Below, piece by piece: positions 8,503-17,682 of a DNA stretch of 39,793 bases. The stretch is taken from the NCBI GenBank assembly GCA_016182965.1, contig JACPFM010000107.1, positions 1 to 39,793 on the forward strand. Direction: 5' to 3'. The notes under the pieces are model-generated. The model was not told the DNA's origin. It did no database searches and saw nothing but the letters and a program-made list of their open reading frames with translations. How positions within the stretch are numbered: position 1 is the first letter of the stretch; each line of letters starts with the position of its first letter. Source of the stretch: Deltaproteobacteria bacterium. Its GTDB lineage: Bacteria > Myxococcota_A > Polyangia > Polyangiales > JADJMO01. A program made the translations under genes and the position numbers.

Positions 8503-8707
8503 GAGCAACCTCCGAACGACGATGCGGGCGAAACCGAAGTGCGGGCGAGCGCGACTTTGACCGTGGAGACCTGCCCGACGGCGGTCATGCGCGGAGCCCC
8601 CGAGGGTTAGCCGAAAAAGCCACGTCGGGCCAGCGGCGTCGCGCGGTCTCGGGGCGCTCCGGACGGACGCCCTTGCGCCCGCCCGGGCGCGAGGCAAAGG
8701 GAGGCCC

Positions 8708-10333
8708 GTGTCGCGGGTGTCGCGGGTGTCGCGGGTGAAAACGTTCTCGGCGCTCTGCGCGATCGTCCTCGCGGCGTTCGCGGCCTGCGGTCGCGCTTCG
8801 TCCCCCGGCGACGAACGACCGGCAGGAGCGGCCTCCGCGGCGCCCGTCGTCAGTTATGCCGCGGCGGCCGATGCGTCACCCGAAGCCGACGCCGCCGACG
8901 CATACGACGCGGCCGACGCCGTTCCAAGAGCGAGCAAGCTGCTCCTCGGCGCGCGCGGCCAGATCGTCCACGTCTATGCCGAGCCGCGCCCCGGCTCGCT
9001 GAAGCTCGGCTACCTGCGCGCCGGCGCGATCGTCGAGCGCGACGAGAAGCCCTCGGCCGATCAGGGGTGCTCGAAGGGCTGGTACGGCATCCGCCCCAAG
9101 GGGTTCGTGTGCGTCGGCGATCACGCCACGCTCGACGTCGCCGATCCCGTCGTGCGGGCGGCGTCGCGTCGCCCCGATCGCACCGCGCCGCTCCCGTACG
9201 CCTACGCCATCGCGCGCAACACGCTCGGGCCGTTCTACGGGCGCATCCCGACCAAGGCCGAGGCGCTGCGCCTCGAACCGGACCTCGAGCAGCACCTCAA
9301 GTGGGCGCCCAAGGCGTACGCCGCCGCGATCGCCGACGCCGGCCCGGAGTTCGACGCCTCGATCCGGGTCGAGGGCGAGTCGAGCGCCGTCTGGCTCGAC
9401 GGTCCGCCCGACTTCCTCCGTGACGGCAAGACGGTCCCCAACGTCAGCGGTCTCGTCAAGGGCACGAAGGCGCTCTGGGCAGGTCGTCCGAAGACCAAGG
9501 AGGGCTTCGCGATCGTCGCGTCGTTCCTCAGCGGTCCCGGCGGGACCGATCCCACCGGCGGTCCCGACGATCGCCGCTGGGACCTCACGACCGACTACCT
9601 GCTCTTGCCGCACGATCGCATGCGGGAGGTCCGTCCGTCGGCGTTCCGCGGCGTCGTGCTCGACGACGCCACCTCGCTCCCGGTCGCCTTCGTGCGGCCG
9701 AGGCACCGCACGACGAAGATGTGGCTCGGCGAGAGCAAGAGCGAGATCCTCCTCGCGCGCACGGCGGTGCCGCTCGACGGCCAGCAGAAGCGCATCTCCG
9801 GCGTCGACTGGCTGGGCACCAAGGACGGCGCGTGGGTGAAGGCCGACGACGTCCTGCGGATCGACGTCCCCAAGTCGTGGCCCGCGTTCGCCAACAAGGG
9901 CGAGAAGTGGATCGACATCTCCGTCGCGCGGCAGTCGCTCGTCGCCTACGAGGGGCAGAAGCCGATCTACGCGACGCTGGTCTCCACCGGGCGCGACGGG
10001 CTCGGCGATCCCGACAGCAGCTTCGCCACGGTGCGCGGCGTGTATCGCGTCCACACCAAGCACGTCACCACGACGATGGACTCCACCGAGTCGGGCGAGG
10101 CGTTCAGCCTGCGCGACGTGCCCTTCGTGCAGTACTTCGAGACAGGCTACGCCCTGCACGGCGCGTACTGGCACGACGGGTTCGGCGAGCCGCGCAGCCA
10201 CGGGTGCGTGAACCTGCCGGAGTGGGATGCGATGTGGCTGTTCCAGTGGACGGGCCCCGACGTGCCCGAGACGTGGCACGCCGCGATGGCGCGGCCGATG
10301 TCGACGGGGACGCCGATCTGGATCCACCCGTGA
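8708..10333 (+). CDS. L,D-transpeptidase (YkuD domain) lipoprotein
   Basis: A 541-residue protein. The C-terminal third is a YkuD-type L,D-transpeptidase domain, with H484 (ALHGAYWH) and the SHGCVN catalytic motif at residues 497-502, C500 being the nucleophile. This family forms 3-3 cross-links in peptidoglycan or attaches proteins to it. The N-terminus is a signal peptide with lipobox-like AAFAAC, followed by an Ala/Asp-rich linker and, at about 75-140, a probable SH3-like wall-binding domain (GQIVHVYAEPRPGS...GWYGIRPKGFVCV). The start is uncertain: GTG codons at 8708, 8717, 8726 and 8735 all lie in frame because of a 9-bp tandem repeat. GGGAGG sits 3 bp before 8708 and 12 bp before 8717. 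Transcribed divergently from the lipoprotein operon. Confidence 0.85.
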   Translation: MSRVSRVSRVKTFSALCAIVLAAFAACGRASSPGDERPAGAASAAPVVSYAAAADASPEADAADAYDAADAVPRASKLLLGARGQIVHVYAEPRPGSLKLGYLRAGAIVERDEKPSADQGCSKGWYGIRPKGFVCVGDHATLDVADPVVRAASRRPDRTAPLPYAYAIARNTLGPFYGRIPTKAEALRLEPDLEQHLKWAPKAYAAAIADAGPEFDASIRVEGESSAVWLDGPPDFLRDGKTVPNVSGLVKGTKALWAGRPKTKEGFAIVASFLSGPGGTDPTGGPDDRRWDLTTDYLLLPHDRMREVRPSAFRGVVLDDATSLPVAFVRPRHRTTKMWLGESKSEILLARTAVPLDGQQKRISGVDWLGTKDGAWVKADDVLRIDVPKSWPAFANKGEKWIDISVARQSLVAYEGQKPIYATLVSTGRDGLGDPDSSFATVRGVYRVHTKHVTTTMDSTESGEAFSLRDVPFVQYFETGYALHGAYWHDGFGEPRSHGCVNLPEWDAMWLFQWTGPDVPETWHAAMARPMSTGTPIWIHP

Positions 10334-10380
10334 CGGGGCGACGCGTTTGCAAGACAGCTCCAGCGGGCGATGATGGTGCG

Positions 10381-11643
10381 ATGAGGCGCCTCGGCTCGCT
10401 CTCCGTCTTCGTCCTCTTCTTCGTGACGGGCACCGCGGCGTGCGGCGGCGACGATCCCGCGCCGAGCGCCGGTCCGAGCGACGCCGAGGGCGAGGTCGAC
10501 GAAGAGGACGGCGCGCTGCCCAAGTGCGAGCTCGCGGTCAGCAAGGGGCCGTGGGTGGTCGCGGTCGACGGCACCACCGCGAAGGTGCGCTGGGAGTCGT
10601 GTCGCTCGGGCGGCGGCGCGCTCACCTTCGCGCCCGAGGCCGGCGGCGCGAGCACGCGCCAAGGCAGCGCGGTGAGCCAGGCCATCGTCACGACCAACAA
10701 CGAGGTGCCCTTCCGGCGCACCGGCGACTGGGCCGGCACCTACTTCATGCACGAGGTCGCGCTGAAGGACCTCGCGCCGTCGACCTGCTACGCGTACGCG
10801 CTCGAGCAGGACACCACGGCCAAGGGGCGCTTCTGCACCGCGCGTCCGAGCGGCGAGTCGTTCACCTTCGCGACGATCGGCGACACCAACCCGGGGCTCG
10901 GCGACCTCACCGTGCTTCAGGACACCATCTACGGCAAGAAGCCCGAGCTCACCGTCCACATGGGCGACATCCAGTACTACTCGTCCGGGCTCGAGAGCTA
11001 CGGCACGTGGATGGAGCTCATGCGCCCGATGCTCCGCGGCGCCGCGTTCTTCCCGGCGATCGGCAACCACGAGTTCGAGAAGCCGCTCGAGCGCGAGGAG
11101 TACGTCGAGCGGTTCTGGGGCAACCCCGGCTTCGACGGCAACAGCGACTACTACCGGCTGCAGTGGGGCGGGGTCTGGTTCTTCGCGTTGAACACCGAGA
11201 TCGAGATGGGCGACGGATCGCCGCAGATGAAGTGGTTCGCCGAGAAGCTCGACGACGCCACCAAGAAGCCCGGCTACCGCTTCGCCGTCGTGTACTTCCA
11301 CCGCCCGTTCGTGACGTGCGGCGATACGGATCAGAAGGACGCCCTCCGGAAGCTCTATCAGCCGCTCTTCACGAAGTACGCGGTCAAGCTCGTCGTCGCG
11401 GGGCACGTGCACGGCTACGAACGGTTCGAGTTCGACGACGTCACGTGGCTGACCTCCGGCGGCGGCGGCGCGAAGCTCTCGAAGATGGACGCGAACGTCT
11501 CGCGACCGGAGTGCGTCGACCGCAAGGCTTCGGGCGCCTTCTGGAACGCGACGCTGATCACGGTGAAGCCCGGCGAGATCGCGGGCGTCACGTACGACGC
11601 GAAGGGTGCGCTGCGCGACAGCTTCACGCGCGTGGTCCCGTAG
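10381..11643 (+). CDS. Purple-acid-phosphatase-like metallophosphoesterase lipoprotein
   Basis: A 420-residue exported protein with lipoprotein signal (SVFVLFFVTGTAAC). After an acidic linker comes a fibronectin III-like domain (residues about 50-155, KGPWVVAVDGTTAKVRWESC...), then a calcineurin-like phosphoesterase domain. Metal-binding motifs occur in the expected order: GDTN (D168), GDIQYY (D196, Y199), GNHE (N229, H230), FHRP (H307) and GHVHGYER (H342, H344). This order, with a Tyr in the second motif, is that of purple acid phosphatases, which hydrolyse phosphate esters at a dinuclear metal site. Likely periplasmic or surface-exposed phosphate scavenging. It starts 47 bp after the transpeptidase gene without an obvious ribosome-binding site. 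Confidence 0.85.
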   Translation: MRRLGSLSVFVLFFVTGTAACGGDDPAPSAGPSDAEGEVDEEDGALPKCELAVSKGPWVVAVDGTTAKVRWESCRSGGGALTFAPEAGGASTRQGSAVSQAIVTTNNEVPFRRTGDWAGTYFMHEVALKDLAPSTCYAYALEQDTTAKGRFCTARPSGESFTFATIGDTNPGLGDLTVLQDTIYGKKPELTVHMGDIQYYSSGLESYGTWMELMRPMLRGAAFFPAIGNHEFEKPLEREEYVERFWGNPGFDGNSDYYRLQWGGVWFFALNTEIEMGDGSPQMKWFAEKLDDATKKPGYRFAVVYFHRPFVTCGDTDQKDALRKLYQPLFTKYAVKLVVAGHVHGYERFEFDDVTWLTSGGGGAKLSKMDANVSRPECVDRKASGAFWNATLITVKPGEIAGVTYDAKGALRDSFTRVVP

Positions 11644-11770
11644 CGCATTCCCTGCCGTAGTACGCAATCTGCGCGCGACCGCCGCGCCGCGGATCGCGAC
11701 GGCGCGCGTCGATCCTGCGACGGACGTGGCACACGCGGTGCTCCTCCGCGAGCACGTGGGGGCCCAGGTC

Positions 11771-13417
11771 ATGTCGCTTCCACGCCCCATGCGCTCGTCG
11801 ACGCTGCTCCTCGCGCTCTCGCTCGCGGGCTGGAGCGGCGCTGCCGCCGCCGACACGACGACCGCGGCTCCGAACGGCTCAGCCGCGCACGCAAGCGCCG
11901 GCGCAGACGCGCACAGCACGGTCACTGGAGGCACCTCAGGTCACGCAGCACTACCGGAGGGGACGTTCCTCGCCGACGACGGCCTGCGATCGTTCCGCAG
12001 CACGTACGAGACGTGGACCCGCCCCGGCCGTCGCGACCCGAAGTACCTCCGCGCCGCGCTCGAGATGGGCGCCATCCTCGCGGTGGGCACCGCGTACTAC
12101 TGGATACGTCCCGAGATCAACAAGCAGGACTGGGACTTCCCCGACTACCAGACGCGGATGCAGAACTTCAGGCCGACGTTCGACACGAACCTGCACGTGA
12201 CGAACAACGTCCTCCACCCCGGCGCGGGCAGCCTCTACTACGCCTTCGCGCGCCTGAACGGGCTGAACGTCCCGGCGGCGATCGGCTACGCGCTCGCCTC
12301 GGGCGCCGCGTTCGAGTTCTTCCTCGAGTGGCTCGAGAAGGCTTCGTACAACGATCTGATCATGACGCCGATGGCGGGCATCCCCGCCGGCGAGTTCTTC
12401 GTCCACCTCGGCGACTACTTCAACAGCGCGCCGCGCGGCGGCCGGTGGACGCACAAGGCGACGAGCGCGGTGCTCGGCTGGGAGCACCACATCCACGCGG
12501 CGAAGTTCGATCCGGCGACCCGCGTGATGCCGCCGGACTCGCTCGGCTTCAGCTCGTACTACTGGCACCGCTTCCACACGCTGATCGGCTACTCGCGCAC
12601 CGCCAACGACGACAAGGAGTCGGCCGGGCAGTACGACCTCGCGCTCGACGCCGAGATCGTCTCGATCCCCGGGTTCCTCCGGCCGGGGCGGTTCGCGATC
12701 ACGTTCACCGACGGCGACTTCACCGAGGGGCGCGCGCGCTTCTCGGTGTCCGATCGCCACCGGCTCTCGACCGATCTGTTCTTCGCGGCGAGCCTCTACG
12801 GCCGCTACAAGCAGGACATCGCCCTGGTCGACGGCAAGCCGATCGGGCGCGGCTCCATGCTGGCGATCGATCTCGCCGCGCGCTTCTCCGAGCGCCGCTT
12901 CACCGGGCGCAACGACGGCTATGCCATGGCCCACCTGTTCGGTCCGTCGTTCAAGCTGTTCGGCGTGTACGGCGACCTCGTCGCGCGGATCGAGGGCGCG
13001 ACCCACCCCGACTTCGCGCCGATGTACTCGCTCGCGTTCCAGGAGTGGAAGGCGCAGTTCGGCGAGGAGGGGGCCAAGAGCGCGCTTCGCCAGCAGGGCT
13101 TCTACTACGCGTTCGGCTGGTCGGGCCGGCTGCGGGGGCTGATCACCTGGCGGTCTCTGGAGCTCGGGTCACGCGCGTTTCTCGGTTACTACGGCTCGAT
13201 CGAGGGCGGCGATCGCTTCCCCGACAAGGTCACGCGTGACCAGCGCCAGACCGATCTGGCCGTCGAGCTCGAGTCGTGGATCGGCGTGACCGCCCCGAAG
13301 CTCCCCCTCCACCTGCGCGCCTACGTCGAGCATTTCGGTCGCCGGAGCACGATGGCTCCGGTGACCGTCACGCGCTGGGACCGTCGCTATGGCCTCCTCT
13401 TCGGCGCACACTTCTAG
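11771..13417 (+). CDS. DUF3943-type exported protein
   Basis: A 548-residue protein. ATG 11771 is taken as start; ATG 11789 also gives a good signal peptide (MRSSTLLLALSLAGWSGAAAA). A Thr/Ser/Ala-rich linker precedes the conserved part, which contains features I associate with DUF3943: a buried hydrophobic segment near residue 95 (MGAILAVGTAYYWI), TNLHVTNNVLHPGAGSLYY, AFEFFLEWLEKASYNDLIMTP and GEFFVHLGDYF. The second half is rich in alternating aromatic and polar residues and ends in ...YGLLFGAHF, consistent with a beta-barrel finishing on Phe. An outer-membrane location is therefore inferred. Biochemical role unknown. Confidence 0.7.
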   Translation: MSLPRPMRSSTLLLALSLAGWSGAAAADTTTAAPNGSAAHASAGADAHSTVTGGTSGHAALPEGTFLADDGLRSFRSTYETWTRPGRRDPKYLRAALEMGAILAVGTAYYWIRPEINKQDWDFPDYQTRMQNFRPTFDTNLHVTNNVLHPGAGSLYYAFARLNGLNVPAAIGYALASGAAFEFFLEWLEKASYNDLIMTPMAGIPAGEFFVHLGDYFNSAPRGGRWTHKATSAVLGWEHHIHAAKFDPATRVMPPDSLGFSSYYWHRFHTLIGYSRTANDDKESAGQYDLALDAEIVSIPGFLRPGRFAITFTDGDFTEGRARFSVSDRHRLSTDLFFAASLYGRYKQDIALVDGKPIGRGSMLAIDLAARFSERRFTGRNDGYAMAHLFGPSFKLFGVYGDLVARIEGATHPDFAPMYSLAFQEWKAQFGEEGAKSALRQQGFYYAFGWSGRLRGLITWRSLELGSRAFLGYYGSIEGGDRFPDKVTRDQRQTDLAVELESWIGVTAPKLPLHLRAYVEHFGRRSTMAPVTVTRWDRRYGLLFGAHF

Positions 13418-13478
13418 TCGGCTTCTTCGCGCCCGCTCTCGTTCGACCTTCGACCCTCCACCTTCGGGAGGTCCGCCC

Positions 13479-14084
13479 GTGATCCGATGGCTCTCGATCG
13501 CCGCGCCGTCCACGCTTCGGCCGCCTCTTCTCCTCGGCGCCGCGCTCGTCGGCACCGCGCTGCTCGGGTGCGCGCCGCTCGCGGAGATGCGGCCCGCGTC
13601 GGGGATGATGCCGGGGCGATCGGCCGAGATGGGCGCGGGCATGGTGCGGCTTTCGCCGCGGCAGTACGTCGAGGAGTCTCCCGCGAACACCGGGATGATG
13701 TGGTTCAGCGCCGACGCCTCGCGCGTGGTGAACCTGTCGGTGATCTCCGCGTTCGACGTCAACGCACTCGCGCTCGGCCTCGCGCTGCGGGTCAACGCAC
13801 TCAAGTACGATCGCTTCGCGGGCGGCGTCGAGGCGCAGGCCGGCTACGGGTGGGTGGCCCTCACGCTGCCGTTCGCCGCGCGCCTGTTCGATCAGACGTG
13901 GGTGTACTCGAGCCCTCGCTTCGGCACGCTGGGCCGCGACCTATCGTTCGGCGCTCCCGTCGGTCTCAGCGTACGGGTATGGAACGGGTTTGCCCTGCGC
14001 GGCGAGGTCCAGACCAGTTGGCAGGACTTCAAATACTACAACCGGCGCCTGCACACCGCGCTCGGTGTCGCGTATCAGTGGTGA
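13479..14084 (+). CDS. Small lipoprotein with beta-barrel-like C-terminus
   Basis: A 201-residue protein. GTG 13479 is chosen because GGGAGG lies 7 bp upstream and the N-terminus then leads into a lipoprotein signal with lipobox LLGC (GTALLGCAPL). The frame is open 30 codons further, overlapping the previous gene, but that part is Ser/Arg-rich and unlikely. The mature protein has alternating Gly/aromatic strands (GVEAQAGYGWVALTL, LSVRVWNGFALRGEV, ALGVAYQW), and the final Trp is typical of outer-membrane barrels. It lies 61 bp downstream of the DUF3943 gene and may be co-transcribed. Its last 144 bases are also coding on the other strand. No family recognised. Confidence 0.6.
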   Translation: MIRWLSIAAPSTLRPPLLLGAALVGTALLGCAPLAEMRPASGMMPGRSAEMGAGMVRLSPRQYVEESPANTGMMWFSADASRVVNLSVISAFDVNALALGLALRVNALKYDRFAGGVEAQAGYGWVALTLPFAARLFDQTWVYSSPRFGTLGRDLSFGAPVGLSVRVWNGFALRGEVQTSWQDFKYYNRRLHTALGVAYQW

Positions 14085-14897
14085 CGACGCGAGCTGCTTC
14101 CACGGCTTGGCGACCTCGAGGTGCGCGATCACCGGCAGGTGATCGGAGGCGCCGATGGTCTTCACGTACGCGTTCAGCGACGCCATGTGGCCGTCGAACA
14201 GGATGTGATCGATCGTCTGCGTGAACTGCCCGCCGACCGACTTGTGACGCCAGGTGAACTGGCCGGGCCGATAGAGCGGCAGCGCGTTCTGGAAGCCGCG
14301 CGCCTCGAGGTACTCGACCGCGGCGCCGTCGACGCCTTCGTTGAAGTCGCCGAGCACCACGACCGGCATCTCGCCCGTGTTCTTCCCCGAGTAGGTGGCG
14401 ATCTCGGTGCGGTGATCGTCGGCGATCGCGGCGATCGACTGCAGGTTCTCGACCCCGCGGCCCTGCGGCGCGCGCAGGTGCACGACGAGCACCTCGAGCG
14501 CGCCGGCCGGCGTGCTCACCCACACGTGCCACGCGGGGTGCCACCCGTTGATGCCCGGCGTGAGCCCGCGATCGGTGATCGGGTACGTCGAGAGGAACCC
14601 GAGGCCCGCTGAGCCCGACGGGTAGAACAGCATGTTCGGGTAGCGCTCCTTGTAGCGCGCGCGGATCACCGGCTCGGCGACCGGCGTGACCTCCTGCAGC
14701 GCGATGATGTCGGCGTCGAGCTGCCCGATCGCGTCGACCGTCTTGGGGTCGGCCGCCTTCTGATCGAAGACGTTGTAGGTCGCGATCTTGAAGTGGAAGA
14801 CGCCGGGCGTCGGTTCGCGCGGAGTCAGCGGGCGCTCGCCGCATCCCGTCAGGCACATCACGCTCGCCGCAACGAACCCCCAGAGCGTCGCACTCAT
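13941..14897 (-). CDS. Endonuclease/exonuclease/phosphatase-fold lipoprotein
   Basis: A 318-residue protein with lipoprotein signal (SVMCLTGC). The whole EEP (DNase I-like) fold is visible: N42 (ATYNVFD), E69 (IIALQEV), H140 (VVHLRAPQ), D184/N186 (GDFNE), D230/H231 (TIDHILF) and S251-D252-H253 (SDHLP). Such proteins cleave phosphodiester or phosphomonoester bonds with Mg2+; substrates range from nucleic acids to sphingomyelin and inositol phosphates, and the sequence does not decide between them. An exported, lipid-anchored form suggests extracellular substrates. The domain is complete by about residue 262. Residues 271-318 form a tail encoded entirely within the 3' end of the convergent gene at 13479-14084, which suggests a lost original stop codon. 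Confidence 0.8.
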   Translation of the reverse strand: MSATLWGFVAASVMCLTGCGERPLTPREPTPGVFHFKIATYNVFDQKAADPKTVDAIGQLDADIIALQEVTPVAEPVIRARYKERYPNMLFYPSGSAGLGFLSTYPITDRGLTPGINGWHPAWHVWVSTPAGALEVLVVHLRAPQGRGVENLQSIAAIADDHRTEIATYSGKNTGEMPVVVLGDFNEGVDGAAVEYLEARGFQNALPLYRPGQFTWRHKSVGGQFTQTIDHILFDGHMASLNAYVKTIGASDHLPVIAHLEVAKPWKQLASSPLIRDTERGVQAPVVVFEVLPTGLDLAAQGKPVPYPYAETDGSAER

Positions 14898-14963
14898 CGA
14901 GCGGGCAGCCTAGCGGCCTGAATCGTTCGAGCAACGTGTGTGCGTGTGCGTGTACGGCCGCGC

Positions 14964-16301
14964 TCAGGGCGGCGGCGTCGGCAAATCGGAGCGTTTGATG
15001 CGCACGTCGCCGAGCGGGAAGTAGCTCTCGAACCCGGCGACGCGGACGAGCACGCGCTCCTCCTCGGGAGGGTCGGCGATCTCGCCGGGCTTGGCCGCGC
15101 CGCCGATCATCACCGTGACCTTCAGGCCCGGTCCCATGGCGAGACCCCGCAGATCCTTGCGTTTGGTCGCCACCTTGGCGCCCTTCTTGGCGAGCGGCTG
15201 CACCACGACCGCGCCGCCCGCGCCCTCGGAGAGCACGAGCGACGGCGTCAGCAGATCGCTGCCCGGCGCGATGGGCGCGAGCACGCGCGCACCGACGAGC
15301 ACCTCCGGCAGGGTGATGCGCGTGTCCCACGTGCGCGCCTCGGCCTCGGGGATCAGCGCCTTGATCGAGCCGATGCGCGCGAGCGCGTCGCCCTCGCCGG
15401 TGCCGACTGCGAGCAGCGTCGCGTCGCCTGCCTTGCCCTTGGCCACCGCGACGAAGGGCACGCCGTTCGCCATCACGGTGCCGTCGCTCGCCGTGGGCGC
15501 GTCGACGCGGCGCGCCTTGGGGGAGCCGAAGGTCCAGTAGCGGACGGGCGGGTCGAGCAGCTGTCCGCCCTGGAGTTTGTCGAACACCAGCTTGATGCCG
15601 GCGATGGCGTCGCTGCGCTTGGAGAGCTCGCTCGCGACCTCCGGGGGAAGCTGCGAGGGATCGATCGAGCCCTCGAACGCGTCGCGCTTGTCGCCGACGA
15701 CGGCGGTGATGCTCTTCTTCAGGACGATCGCCGTGAGCGTCTCGTCGAGCCACTTCTTCCAGCGCGCGGTGAGGTCGATGCGGCGCTTCTTGAGGGCGGC
15801 GCCTTCGGCGTCCTTCTCGGTGACGATGCGGTTGAACGCACGCGCGTAGTCCCACGCGTTCTCGGCGCGCTTGACGTCCTGATCGAGCTTCACGAGCAGG
15901 CAGCGCTTGTGCTCGCGAAGGACCGCGCTCTTGGTCTCGTCGTACGCCTCGTCGATCTCGCGGTCGTCGGAGGTGTAGGGGGCGACCTTCGCCAGCGCGC
16001 CCGCGGCGGCCGGCTCGTCGCAAGCTTCGGCGCCCTCGAGCGCCTGCTCGAGGAGCTTGCGCACCCCGAGACGGAGCGCCGTCTTGCCGGCGGCGAACTT
16101 CGGGTACTTGTTGAACACCGCGATCAGCTCGTCGGCGTCGCCCTTCTTCTTCGCTCGTTCGAGCGCGCGCTTCGCCTCTCCCTCGCTCGGCTGCTCGGCC
16201 ACCGGCGCCGCGGGCGCCTTGGCCGGTTCGGGCGCGGGGCACCCGTTGGCGAGCAGCGGCGCGACGACGGCGACCAGGGTGAGACGGCGCAGCATGGACA
16301 T
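14964..16301 (-). CDS. Large lipoprotein, function unknown
   Basis: A 445-residue protein. ATG 16301 (or 16295, two codons later) gives a signal ending in LLANGC. The N-terminal half is helical and Lys/Glu/Ala-rich, with TPR-like spacing (EGEAKRALERAKKKGDADEL, FAAGKTALRLGVRKLLEQAL), followed by a charged helical region (DQDVKRAENAWDYARAFNRI). The C-terminal 200 residues are beta-rich and contain a run of short valine-rich strands. I do not recognise a family. It is transcribed divergently from the aminotransferase gene with only 46 bp between starts, so the two promoters must nearly overlap. The EEP gene follows 66 bp downstream on the same strand. Confidence 0.65.
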   Translation of the reverse strand: MSMLRRLTLVAVVAPLLANGCPAPEPAKAPAAPVAEQPSEGEAKRALERAKKKGDADELIAVFNKYPKFAAGKTALRLGVRKLLEQALEGAEACDEPAAAGALAKVAPYTSDDREIDEAYDETKSAVLREHKRCLLVKLDQDVKRAENAWDYARAFNRIVTEKDAEGAALKKRRIDLTARWKKWLDETLTAIVLKKSITAVVGDKRDAFEGSIDPSQLPPEVASELSKRSDAIAGIKLVFDKLQGGQLLDPPVRYWTFGSPKARRVDAPTASDGTVMANGVPFVAVAKGKAGDATLLAVGTGEGDALARIGSIKALIPEAEARTWDTRITLPEVLVGARVLAPIAPGSDLLTPSLVLSEGAGGAVVVQPLAKKGAKVATKRKDLRGLAMGPGLKVTVMIGGAAKPGEIADPPEEERVLVRVAGFESYFPLGDVRIKRSDLPTPPP

Positions 16302-16347
16302 GGGAAGAGCGACGCGACACATAGCACGTGATAACGAGGTGAGAGAG

Positions 16348-17673
<1,326 letters not shown>

Positions 17674-17682
17674 CCGAGCCCC

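Noticed and set aside
8669..8695. Hairpin GCGCCC gccc GGGCGC before the transpeptidase gene
   Set aside because: Only six GC pairs in very GC-rich DNA and no T-run; not distinguishable from chance.
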